Under the pieces are notes generated by a model that was given only the letters and a program-made list of their open reading frames with translations, ran no database searches and had not been told where the DNA came from. A DNA stretch of 8,026 nt from Flavobacterium sp. (lineage in GTDB: Bacteria > Bacteroidota > Bacteroidia > Flavobacteriales > Flavobacteriaceae), in assembly GCA_030152225.1 (NCBI GenBank), contig JASLHL010000037.1, positions 1 to 8,026 on the forward strand. Reading direction: 5' to 3'. Positions 1 to 6,492 of this stretch are shown piece by piece (within the stretch, counting starts at the first letter, position 1; every line of letters begins with the position of its first letter). The translations under genes were made by a program, and so were the position numbers.

Positions 1-326
1 AAACAATTTTCGCCAATCACGGTTTTATATCTATCTTTTGTTCCTCTGTTGATGGTTACACACTCGCGAATGGTTGTATTATCTCCAATTTCAACAGTAG
101 TTACTTCACCTTCAAATTTTAAATCTTGTGGTTCAGCTGAAATTACGGCACCAGGGAAAATTTTACAATTTTTTCCAATACGTGCACCTTCCATGATCGT
201 CACATTGGATCCGATCCAAGTTCCCTCACCAATTTCCACATTATTATGAATCGTAGTAAATGGTTCTATTACGACATTTCTAGCTATTTTTGCTCCTGGA
301 TGGACATAGGCTAAAGGCTGATTCAT
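1..326 (-). CDS. lpxA: LpxA, acyl-ACP:UDP-N-acetylglucosamine O-acyltransferase (3' part outside the window)
   Basis: LpxA catalyses the first step of lipid A synthesis, transferring a beta-hydroxyacyl chain from acyl carrier protein to the 3-OH of UDP-GlcNAc in the cytoplasm. The ATG at 326-324 opens MNQPLAYVHPGAKIA, which matches the usual LpxA start, and 108 codons are visible before the window edge. The visible part is left-handed beta-helix hexapeptide repeats (NVEIGEG, RIGKNCKIFPG). They are followed by the LpxA signature block AEPQDLKFEGE and then TTIRECVTINRGT, which correspond to the NQDLKY and IRESVTIHRGT segments of the E. coli enzyme. The catalytic histidine and the residues that measure acyl-chain length lie beyond the window, so substrate chain length cannot be judged. 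Only 11 bases separate it from the lpxC-fabZ stop, so it is very probably cotranscribed and translationally linked. No Shine-Dalgarno sequence is visible. Assignment is firm; the gene is partial only because of the window. Confidence 0.96.
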   Translation of the reverse strand, partial: MNQPLAYVHPGAKIARNVVIEPFTTIHNNVEIGEGTWIGSNVTIMEGARIGKNCKIFPGAVISAEPQDLKFEGEVTTVEIGDNTTIRECVTINRGTKDRYKTVIGENC

Positions 327-337
327 ACTATTTATAT

Positions 338-1729
338 TTAATTTTTAACTTTTGATATTTGAGCCATTAGCTCAGCCTCAGCTACTAATTTACCATTAGC
401 ATAGGCATAGCCTTGCATATGACATATTCCTCGACGAATAGGCGTAATTAATTCTAATTTAAAAACTAAAGTATCACCAGGTGTCACTTTATTTTTAAAT
501 TTCACATTGTCCATTTTCATAAAATACGTTAAGTAGTTTTCAGGATCTGGAACAGTACTCAAGATTAGGATTCCACCTGATTGCGCCATAGCTTCACAAA
601 TCAAAACCCCTGGCATTACTGGAGCACCTGGAAAATGTCCTACAAAGAAAGATTCATTCATGGTAACATTCTTCAACCCTACCACGTGATTCTCAGACAT
701 TTCTAAGATTTTATCTACCAATAAAAACGGAGGTCTATGGGGTAGAAATTCCATAATTTTCACAATATCCATCAGCGGTTCTTTATGCAAGTCATACGTA
801 GGAACTTGGTTGCGTTTTTCGTTGCGAATGATTTTCGACATTTTCTTTGCAAATCCAGTATTAATTGCATGTCCTGGTTTGTTAGCGATTACTTTTCCTC
901 GAATACGAGTACCGATTAATGCCAAATCACCAATCACATCTAATAGTTTATGTCTTGCTGCTTCATTGGGATAATGAAGCGTCAAATTATCTAAAACTCC
1001 ATTGGGTTTTACGCTAATTTCTTCTTTCCCAAAAGCCTTTTTTAAATGTCCCATTGTCTCTGTAGAAATTTCTTTATCCACATAAACAATAGCATTATTT
1101 AAGTCACCTCCTTTAATCAAACCATTAGCTAATAAAGCTTCTAATTCGTGTAAAAAGCTAAAAGTACGCGCTTCAGAAATTTCCACTTTAAAGTCATTCA
1201 TGTCTTTTAAAGTAGCGTTTTGCGTTCCTAATACTTTTGTACCGAAATCAACCATTGCTGTTACTTGGTAACTATCTGCTGGCATTACAATGATTTCACT
1301 ACCTGTAGCTTCATCTACATAAGAGATTACTTCTTTGACGATGTATTCTTCTCTTTCTGCCTCTTGTTCCACTACACCTGCTTTTTCAACAGCTTCCACA
1401 AAATACTTGGATGACCCGTCCATAATTGGTGGTTCAGAAGCATTTAATTCAACGATTACGTTATCTAAATCGCAACCGACAAAAGCAGCTAATACGTGTT
1501 CTGTTGTTTGAACACGTACTCCTTTTTTCTCCAAGTTCGTACCGCGTTGTGTATTAACAACATAATTTGCATCTGCTTCTATCACAGGATGCCCTTCTAA
1601 ATCCACTCTGACAAAAGTAAACCCATTGTTAATTGGCGCAGGTTTTAACGTCATCACAACATTTTGCCCTGTGTGTAGTCCAACTCCTTCTAAGGTAACT
1701 TCACTTTGGATGGTTTTTTGCTTAACCAT
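338..1729 (-). CDS. lpxC/fabZ: Bifunctional LpxC-FabZ: UDP-3-O-acyl-GlcNAc deacetylase fused to 3-hydroxyacyl-ACP dehydratase
   Basis: This is a 463-residue fusion. Residues 1 to about 305 are LpxC, the zinc deacetylase that commits UDP-3-O-acyl-GlcNAc to lipid A. The TTEH motif gives H78 as a zinc ligand and E77 as the general base. H260 and D264 in the NEAARHKLLD segment are the other zinc ligands, and H287 in KPGHAIN matches the catalytic histidine. After a short linker, residues about 315-463 form a hotdog-fold FabZ, with LPHRPPFLLVD at 329-339 and the active-site pair H365 (VGHFPG) and E379 (LICEAMAQ). FabZ dehydrates the same beta-hydroxyacyl-ACP pool that LpxA and LpxD draw from, so one polypeptide sits at the branch point between phospholipid and lipid A. 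This fusion is typical of Bacteroidota. Both active sites look intact. The ATG lies 30 bases after the lpxD stop, and no promoter box is visible in that gap. Confidence 0.97.
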   Translation of the reverse strand: MVKQKTIQSEVTLEGVGLHTGQNVVMTLKPAPINNGFTFVRVDLEGHPVIEADANYVVNTQRGTNLEKKGVRVQTTEHVLAAFVGCDLDNVIVELNASEPPIMDGSSKYFVEAVEKAGVVEQEAEREEYIVKEVISYVDEATGSEIIVMPADSYQVTAMVDFGTKVLGTQNATLKDMNDFKVEISEARTFSFLHELEALLANGLIKGGDLNNAIVYVDKEISTETMGHLKKAFGKEEISVKPNGVLDNLTLHYPNEAARHKLLDVIGDLALIGTRIRGKVIANKPGHAINTGFAKKMSKIIRNEKRNQVPTYDLHKEPLMDIVKIMEFLPHRPPFLLVDKILEMSENHVVGLKNVTMNESFFVGHFPGAPVMPGVLICEAMAQSGGILILSTVPDPENYLTYFMKMDNVKFKNKVTPGDTLVFKLELITPIRRGICHMQGYAYANGKLVAEAELMAQISKVKN

Positions 1730-1759
1730 AATAAAATCTTTTTGTATTTCGATAGGTTA

Positions 1760-2776
1760 TTATTTTTCGTTTTTTAGCTCTTCTAAATCATCTACGATTT
1801 TAGGTAGGTTTCTAAAATGACTGTATGACTTCAAGAAATCTGTATGTCCGATAGCAGGAGATCCTTGCACGGCAATATTAGATTCTAAATTCTTTGTTAC
1901 GCCAGATTGAGCTTGAATCTTCACATTATCACCAATCGTTAGGTGTCCAACTATTCCAACCTGTCCACCAATCATACAGTTTTTTCCAATTTTCGTTGAT
2001 CCTGCCACTCCTGTTTGCGAAGCAATAACGGTATTTTCACCAATTTCCACATTATGTGCAATTTGGATTTGGTTGTCTAATTTCACTCCTTTTCGGATAA
2101 TTGTCGATCCCAGGGTTGCGCGATCAATGGTCGTTGCAGCGCCAATTTCAACATTATCTTCAATGATTACATTTCCAATTTGCGGTACTTTACTGTAGGT
2201 TCCATCTCCATTGGGTGCAAAACCGAATCCATCTGATCCGATAATTGTCCCTGCATGCAAGGTACAGCCTGCTCCAATTACGGATTCTGAATATACGCGA
2301 ACACCGGCGAACAGCACTGTATTATCGCCAATCACCACATTATCTCCGATAAAGGTATTGGGATAAATTTTCACATTATCGCCAATTTTGGTGTTTTTTC
2401 CTACATAACAAAAGCTACCCAGATACAAATCAGTACCATACGTAGCTCCTTCTGAAATCACACTTGGTTGTTCGATCCCCGACTTCATTAATTTCACTTG
2501 ATTGTAGTATTCCAAGAGTTTGGAAAATGCCTTATATGCATCATCAACTTTAATCAAGGTTGCCTCCACTTCATGCTCGGGTTCAAACGTTTTGTTTACA
2601 ATGACAACCGATGCCTTGGTCGTATATATATAGTGGACGTATTTAGGGTTAGCTAAAAACGAGATGGCACCTTTTGCACCTTCTTCAATCTTCGCTAAGG
2701 TAGACACCTCCTCTTGCGGATTCCCCACAACTTCTCCTCCTAATACTGACGCTATTTGTTCTGCTGTTATTTTCAT
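1760..2776 (-). CDS. lpxD: LpxD, UDP-3-O-(3-hydroxyacyl)glucosamine N-acyltransferase
   Basis: LpxD adds the second beta-hydroxyacyl chain from ACP, as an amide on the 2-amine of UDP-3-O-acyl-glucosamine, after LpxC. At 338 residues it has the normal length. Residues 1 to about 100 are the uridine-binding domain (KITAEQIASVLGG at the start, GAISFLANPKY in the middle). Residues about 105-305 are the left-handed beta-helix of hexapeptide repeats (IGDNVKIYP, IGDNVVIGDN). The conserved blocks GSDGFGFAP (180-188) and IGAATTIDRA (211-220) are present, as is catalytic H241 in QIQIAHNVEIG. A C-terminal helix with a charged tail (about 312-338) probably takes part in trimer and ACP contacts, as in the family. 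The ATG is supported by the conserved N-terminus. The upstream HD gene ends 30 bases away, so readthrough is possible, but a candidate promoter also lies in that gap. Confidence 0.97.
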   Translation of the reverse strand: MKITAEQIASVLGGEVVGNPQEEVSTLAKIEEGAKGAISFLANPKYVHYIYTTKASVVIVNKTFEPEHEVEATLIKVDDAYKAFSKLLEYYNQVKLMKSGIEQPSVISEGATYGTDLYLGSFCYVGKNTKIGDNVKIYPNTFIGDNVVIGDNTVLFAGVRVYSESVIGAGCTLHAGTIIGSDGFGFAPNGDGTYSKVPQIGNVIIEDNVEIGAATTIDRATLGSTIIRKGVKLDNQIQIAHNVEIGENTVIASQTGVAGSTKIGKNCMIGGQVGIVGHLTIGDNVKIQAQSGVTKNLESNIAVQGSPAIGHTDFLKSYSHFRNLPKIVDDLEELKNEK

Positions 2777-2781
2777 CCCCG

Positions 2782-2820
2782 CAAAAATATAAAATATAAT
2801 TGAAAATTAACTTTCAAAAA
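2782..2820 (-). promoter_or_regulatory. Possible Bacteroidota-type promoter directly ahead of lpxD
   Basis: On the minus strand TATTTTTG (2789-2782) fits the Bacteroidota -7 consensus TAnnTTTG. A TTTTTG (2820-2815) could be the -33 element, although the 25-base spacer is longer than the usual 17-23. The -7 box ends only 5 bases before the lpxD ATG, so a transcript starting here would have almost no leader. AT-rich chance matches are common, so this is a weak call. The alternative is that lpxD is transcribed only from the HD gene's promoter. Confidence 0.25.
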
Positions 2821-4045
2821 CGAATTTTGGGTAACAAACGAAATGCTTTGTTACTGGTTTAGTTAATGCTTTCAGATTTAATTGATCCGAAACAGATAAA
2901 ACATCTGCAACCTGTCCATCTTTTCGCACAATCATAATTGGCTCCTTATCTTTGCTATAGGCCTGATTCTTAACCTTTCCTTTAAACACAAAATAGCTCG
3001 CTAATTCGGCAGATAACTTATATTGCTCCTGCACCCCTTCTAAACGCTTCTTCAGTTTTTCGTTTACTAATTTCTTATCTTCTATTATTTCAATACGCAA
3101 TAATTTGCGATTGACTATCATCTTACTCAATTGAGATAGTACAAAATCGTCATGGAATTGCCATGCTTTTAAAGCGCTAACAATATCAGAATCATCCAAC
3201 AAGGCAAATTGTTCTAAGGCGATTTGCTCAAAATCATCAAAAACCCCCTGATGTTCAAGAAAGAACAAAAGGGCACTACTACCCCATAATTTTTTTCCTT
3301 TACTGACAAGTTCTTTGGCTCTTTTTAAAATACGCACGAGAATTAGTTCCGCACAAACACTAGTTTTGTGCAGGTAAGCCTGCCAGTACATCAAACGGCG
3401 TCCGACTAAAAACATCTCTACCGAATAGATTCCCTTTTCTTCCACAACTAATTGATCCTCTACGACGTTTAGCATTTGGATTAATCGTTCTGAATTGATA
3501 TCCCCTTCCGCTACACCGCTGTAAAAACTATCGCGTTTCAAATAGTCCATGCGATCCATATCCAACTGACTTGAAATCAATTGCAACATAAATTGACGGT
3601 GATATTCTCCTTTAAAAATCTGAATAGCTAGATCGAGTTTTCCTCCAAACTCCTTGTTCAATTGGTGCATAAAATAAAGGGAAATAGCCTCGTGATGTAC
3701 ACCCTCCACGATACTCTCTTCCATGGCATGTGAAAAGGGACCATGTCCAATATCGTGCAATAAAATAGCTACATATAGCGCTGTTTCTTCTTCTTCAGAA
3801 ATGGCTATACTTTTAAAACGAAGCACTTGTACTGCTTTTTGCATAAGATGCATACAGCCCAAAGCGTGATGAAAGCGCGTATGATGCGCACCTGGATAGA
3901 CCAAATAAGAAACGCCCATTTGAGAAATTCTCCTTAATCTTTGAAAATAAGGATGCTCTATCAAATCATATACAAATGAATTGGGAATAGAAATAAATCC
4001 ATAAATAGGATCATTCAATATTTTTAATTTATTACTTGTAATCAA
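2807..4045 (-). CDS. HD-domain metal-dependent phosphohydrolase (dGTPase/SAMHD1-like superfamily)
   Basis: From the chosen start this is a 412-residue HD-superfamily protein. The metal motif is split in the usual way: H60 in RFHHALG, H97-D98 in LLHDIGHGPFSHAM, and an aspartate in QLDMDRMDYLKRDS (D162/D164), the arrangement seen in SAMHD1 and bacterial dNTPases. The opening NDPIYGF is typical of this family (COG1078). Residues after about 200 form a helical C-terminal region without a recognised motif. Family knowledge suggests nucleotide or other phosphate-ester hydrolysis in the cytoplasm, but the substrate cannot be read from sequence. No in-frame ATG exists near the start. The TTG at 4045 gives MITSNKLKILNDP, which agrees with the length and N-terminus I expect for relatives. 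A TTG at 4087 would add 14 residues but lies upstream of a candidate -7 box. It heads the lpxD-lpxC/fabZ-lpxA block with a 30-base gap, suggesting cotranscription. Confidence 0.88.
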   Translation of the reverse strand: MITSNKLKILNDPIYGFISIPNSFVYDLIEHPYFQRLRRISQMGVSYLVYPGAHHTRFHHALGCMHLMQKAVQVLRFKSIAISEEEETALYVAILLHDIGHGPFSHAMEESIVEGVHHEAISLYFMHQLNKEFGGKLDLAIQIFKGEYHRQFMLQLISSQLDMDRMDYLKRDSFYSGVAEGDINSERLIQMLNVVEDQLVVEEKGIYSVEMFLVGRRLMYWQAYLHKTSVCAELILVRILKRAKELVSKGKKLWGSSALLFFLEHQGVFDDFEQIALEQFALLDDSDIVSALKAWQFHDDFVLSQLSKMIVNRKLLRIEIIEDKKLVNEKLKKRLEGVQEQYKLSAELASYFVFKGKVKNQAYSKDKEPIMIVRKDGQVADVLSVSDQLNLKALTKPVTKHFVCYPKFVFES

Positions 4046-4075
4046 AGATGATGGATTATTTTGTACTACGTGAAA

Positions 4076-4083
4076 CAAAGATA
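4076..4083 (-). promoter_or_regulatory. Candidate -7 box for the HD gene and possibly the lpx operon
   Basis: TATCTTTG on the minus strand matches the Bacteroidota -7 consensus TAnnTTTG exactly. It sits just downstream of the hutH terminator, where a new transcription unit should begin. It would give a leader of roughly 25 bases to the TTG at 4045. I could not find a convincing TTG -33 element at the right distance, which is occupied by the terminator hairpin. Confidence 0.35.
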
Positions 4084-4085
4084 GC

Positions 4086-4133
4086 AATATAATAAAAAGC
4101 TACATCTCTTTTTCAGAAAAAGATGTAGCTTTT
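4086..4133 (-). terminator. Intrinsic terminator after hutH
   Basis: Perfect 13-base inverted arms at 4095-4107 and 4121-4133 (AAAAGCTACATCT and its complement) can extend inward through T/A pairs with a bulged C. On the minus strand the hairpin runs into TTTTTATTATATT, a good U-rich tail. It lies 26 bases beyond the hutH stop and separates hutH from the HD/lpx block. Confidence 0.88.
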
Positions 4134-4159
4134 ATATCAACGGTTTTAAAAAAACGAGA

Positions 4160-5662
4160 TTATTCTTCTAAATCGATTTGAAAACTTCTCAAAAACGCAA
4201 TAGTTTTCTCGATATCATAATGTAAAATACGGTCTTCTGAAACAAAAGACACCTCTTCGCGATATGATTTAACAAATGATTCGATAAAAGCACTTGATCG
4301 AGCAGGACGTCTAAATTCCAACGCCTGAGCTGCATTTAGTAATTCAATTGCTAAAATACGCTCTAAATTATCGATAATACGCAGTGTTTTCGTTGCGCCA
4401 TTTGCCCCCATACTCACGTGATCTTCTTGTCCATTACTTGAAACAATACTATCCGTACTTGTTGGATTTGCTAAGTGTTTATTCTGACTTACAATACTTG
4501 CTGCCGTATATTGAGGAATCATAAAACCAGAATTCAATCCAGGGTTAGACACCAAGAAAGCAGGTAATCCTCTTAATCCTGAAATCAACTGATACGTACG
4601 TCTTTCTGAGATATTCCCTAACTCAGCTAGTGCGATACCCAAAAAGTCAAAAGCCAAAGCCAAAGGTTGTCCGTGGAAATTTCCTCCTGACACCACTAAG
4701 TCTTCTTTATAGAACACATTGGGATTATCGGTAACAGAATTGATTTCTGTTTTAAATACTTTACTTACATATTCAATTGCATCTTTTGATGCCCCGTGCA
4801 CTTGTGGAATACATCTAAACGAGTAAGGATCTTGTACGTGTTCTTTGTGGCGTGTGATCAATTCTGATCCTTCTAATACTTCATTAAAAAAAGAAGCTGT
4901 TTCAATTTGTCCTCGGTGTGGTCTTACATGGTGAATTAGTTCATTAAATGGCTCAATTCTACCGTCAAATCCCTCTAGGGATACTGCTCCAATTAAATCT
5001 GCTAAATAGGACATTTTCTTCGATTTAATCAACACATAACACCCGTATGCGCTCATAAATTGAGTCCCATTTAACAACGCCAATCCTTCTTTTGACTTCA
5101 ACTGGATAGGCTCCCATCCCATTTTCGCTAATACTTTACTCGCAGGCTGTCTAAATCCTTCATACATCACCTCTCCTTCACCAATCAAAGGCAACGTCAG
5201 GTGCGCCAAAGGCGCCAAATCTCCCGATGCTCCTAAAGACCCTTGGGTATAAACCACAGGTAGAATATCGTGATTAAAGAAATCAACTAAACGCTCTACG
5301 GTTTCTAACTGAACCCCTGAATTCCCATAACTTAACGACTTCACCTTTAACAACAGCATAATTTTCACGATCTCTTCTGGCACAATTTCACCTGTTCCAC
5401 AAGCATGAGACTTCATTAAATTCTCCTGTAATTTCGTTAAATCACTGTCGTTAATCTTTACATTACACAAAGATCCAAATCCCGTATTGATTCCATAAAT
5501 TGGATCTTTATGCGTTTCCATTTTATTGTCCAGATAAGCACGACAATTGACAATATTAGCACGTGCTTCTTCTGAGATATCCAACTTTTTATTCTGCGTG
5601 ATGATCTCATTTAATTTCTCAATTGTAAATACATCTGAACTTATATAATGTACTGTTTCCAT
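4160..5662 (-). CDS. hutH: Histidine ammonia-lyase (HutH)
   Basis: This enzyme removes ammonia from L-histidine to give trans-urocanate, the first step of histidine degradation. The protein is 500 residues, normal for the family. The Ala145-Ser146-Gly147 triad in GSLGASGDLAPLAHL forms the MIO electrophile. Other active-site residues match P. putida HutH: Y56 (PIYGINTGFG), H86 (KSHACGTGE), Y280 and R283 (DPYSFRC), F329 (GGNFHG) and E413 in QEDHVSMG. The glutamate and the DLAPLAHL segment favour histidine over the tyrosine lyases of flavobacteria, which have GASGDLVQLSHL and NQDIVSMG. The ATG is 29 bases after the yaaA stop, so a yaaA-hutH transcript is likely, and a strong terminator follows. 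No hutU, hutI or hutG is present in the window, so the rest of the pathway must be elsewhere if it is used. Substrate assignment is by motif only. Confidence 0.93.
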   Translation of the reverse strand: METVHYISSDVFTIEKLNEIITQNKKLDISEEARANIVNCRAYLDNKMETHKDPIYGINTGFGSLCNVKINDSDLTKLQENLMKSHACGTGEIVPEEIVKIMLLLKVKSLSYGNSGVQLETVERLVDFFNHDILPVVYTQGSLGASGDLAPLAHLTLPLIGEGEVMYEGFRQPASKVLAKMGWEPIQLKSKEGLALLNGTQFMSAYGCYVLIKSKKMSYLADLIGAVSLEGFDGRIEPFNELIHHVRPHRGQIETASFFNEVLEGSELITRHKEHVQDPYSFRCIPQVHGASKDAIEYVSKVFKTEINSVTDNPNVFYKEDLVVSGGNFHGQPLALAFDFLGIALAELGNISERRTYQLISGLRGLPAFLVSNPGLNSGFMIPQYTAASIVSQNKHLANPTSTDSIVSSNGQEDHVSMGANGATKTLRIIDNLERILAIELLNAAQALEFRRPARSSAFIESFVKSYREEVSFVSEDRILHYDIEKTIAFLRSFQIDLEE

Positions 5663-5691
5663 AATTTTTATTGGCTATATTCTTTTATTTA

Positions 5692-6459
5692 TTATCTAGT
5701 AAACACGAGTTGGTTTGCTGTTGACTCTCCTTCACTCCACGCATACCCATCGAGATTAAACTTTTTCAATCCTTCTATATCTTTGATATCATTATCTAGG
5801 ATATAACGCACCATCATACCTCTTGCTTTTTTTGCATAAAAACTGATAGTCTTAAGCTTACCATCTCTTAACTCCTTAAATTCAGGCACAATCAAGGTTG
5901 CTTTTAATTTCTTTTGATCGATGGCACTAAAATATTCATTGCTCGCTAAATTAACCAGCAATTCTCCTTCTTTCATTTCTTTATTTAAGTAATCAACGAG
6001 TATAGGCTTCCAAAAGGCATATAGATTCGCCTTATCCCCAATGGACATTTTGGTTCCCATTTCTAATCGATAAGGTTCTATTTCATCAAAAGGACGTAAA
6101 ATCCCGTATAACCCAGACAAAATACGCAGGGTATTTTGCAGTCGTTCCATTTTATCTTCAGCTAAGGTATAAGCATCTAATCCTACATACACATCGCCGC
6201 TAAAAGCAAACACAGCCTGCTTAAAGTCAGCTTCATTCTTTTTGCCTTTCTTATAACTTCTAGTTTGATTTCTTTCCCAATTCAAGTCTGCTAAATTCGT
6301 TGAAATTTTCATCAACTCCATTAATTGAGCAGGTGTTTTTTCCTTTAATACAGCATTGATAACTTTACTTTCTTTTACAAATAAAGGCTCTGTAGCAGCT
6401 GTAAAAGGTACTTCTGTAGTATAATCCAAACTCTTGGCAGGCGACACAACAATCTTCAT
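5692..6459 (-). CDS. yaaA: YaaA family protein (DUF328), peroxide-stress response
   Basis: The protein is 255 residues, the usual YaaA length. The family blocks appear in order: VVSPAKSLDY at 4-13, FSGDVYVGLDAY near 85-96, RILSGLYGILRPFDEIEPYRLEMGTK near 112-137, NLASNEYF around 170 and KKARGMMVRYI around 210. In E. coli, YaaA is induced by OxyR during hydrogen peroxide stress and limits damage by lowering free intracellular iron. It binds DNA, and its biochemical activity is not settled. That role is carried over by homology. The ATG gives the conserved MKIVVSPAKSLD start, and an A-rich AAAAAAAAGAAG stretch precedes it. It begins 33 bases after the stop of the membrane hydrolase and has a good -7 box in that gap, so it may have its own promoter while also receiving readthrough. 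hutH follows closely. No peroxide-sensing operator could be recognised. Confidence 0.95.
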   Translation of the reverse strand: MKIVVSPAKSLDYTTEVPFTAATEPLFVKESKVINAVLKEKTPAQLMELMKISTNLADLNWERNQTRSYKKGKKNEADFKQAVFAFSGDVYVGLDAYTLAEDKMERLQNTLRILSGLYGILRPFDEIEPYRLEMGTKMSIGDKANLYAFWKPILVDYLNKEMKEGELLVNLASNEYFSAIDQKKLKATLIVPEFKELRDGKLKTISFYAKKARGMMVRYILDNDIKDIEGLKKFNLDGYAWSEGESTANQLVFTR

Positions 6460-6472
6460 CTTCTTTTTTTTC

Positions 6473-6480
6473 CAAATATA
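6473..6480 (-). promoter_or_regulatory. Candidate -7 box ahead of yaaA
   Basis: TATATTTG on the minus strand is an exact match to TAnnTTTG, lying 13 bases before the yaaA ATG in the short gap after the hydrolase gene. The implied leader is under about 10 bases. The nearest TTTG upstream is 31 bases away, too far for a standard -33 element, so only half of the promoter is supported. Confidence 0.4.
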
Positions 6481-6492
6481 AGTATTCTTCCC

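Noticed and set aside
49..249. Plus-strand open frame of 66 codons
   Set aside because: It lies entirely antisense to lpxA, has no recognisable protein features, and no promoter or ribosome site was seen.
1626..1820. Plus-strand open frame of 64 codons
   Set aside because: It is antisense across the lpxC start and lpxD end; its composition is what those genes' reverse complement would give.
4046..4087. Longer HD protein from a TTG at 4087
   Set aside because: The 14 added residues are not like the family's N-terminus, and the codon lies upstream of the best -7 box. It is not excluded outright.
4095..4133. Hairpin as a small RNA, attachment site or mobile-element end
   Set aside because: Position after hutH, the U-rich tail and the lack of any partner copy or recombinase make a terminator the simple explanation.
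4160..5662. Tyrosine or phenylalanine ammonia-lyase, as in flexirubin pigment clusters
   Set aside because: The DLAPLAHL and QEDHVSMG segments are histidine-lyase type, and no aryl polyene or pigment gene lies nearby.
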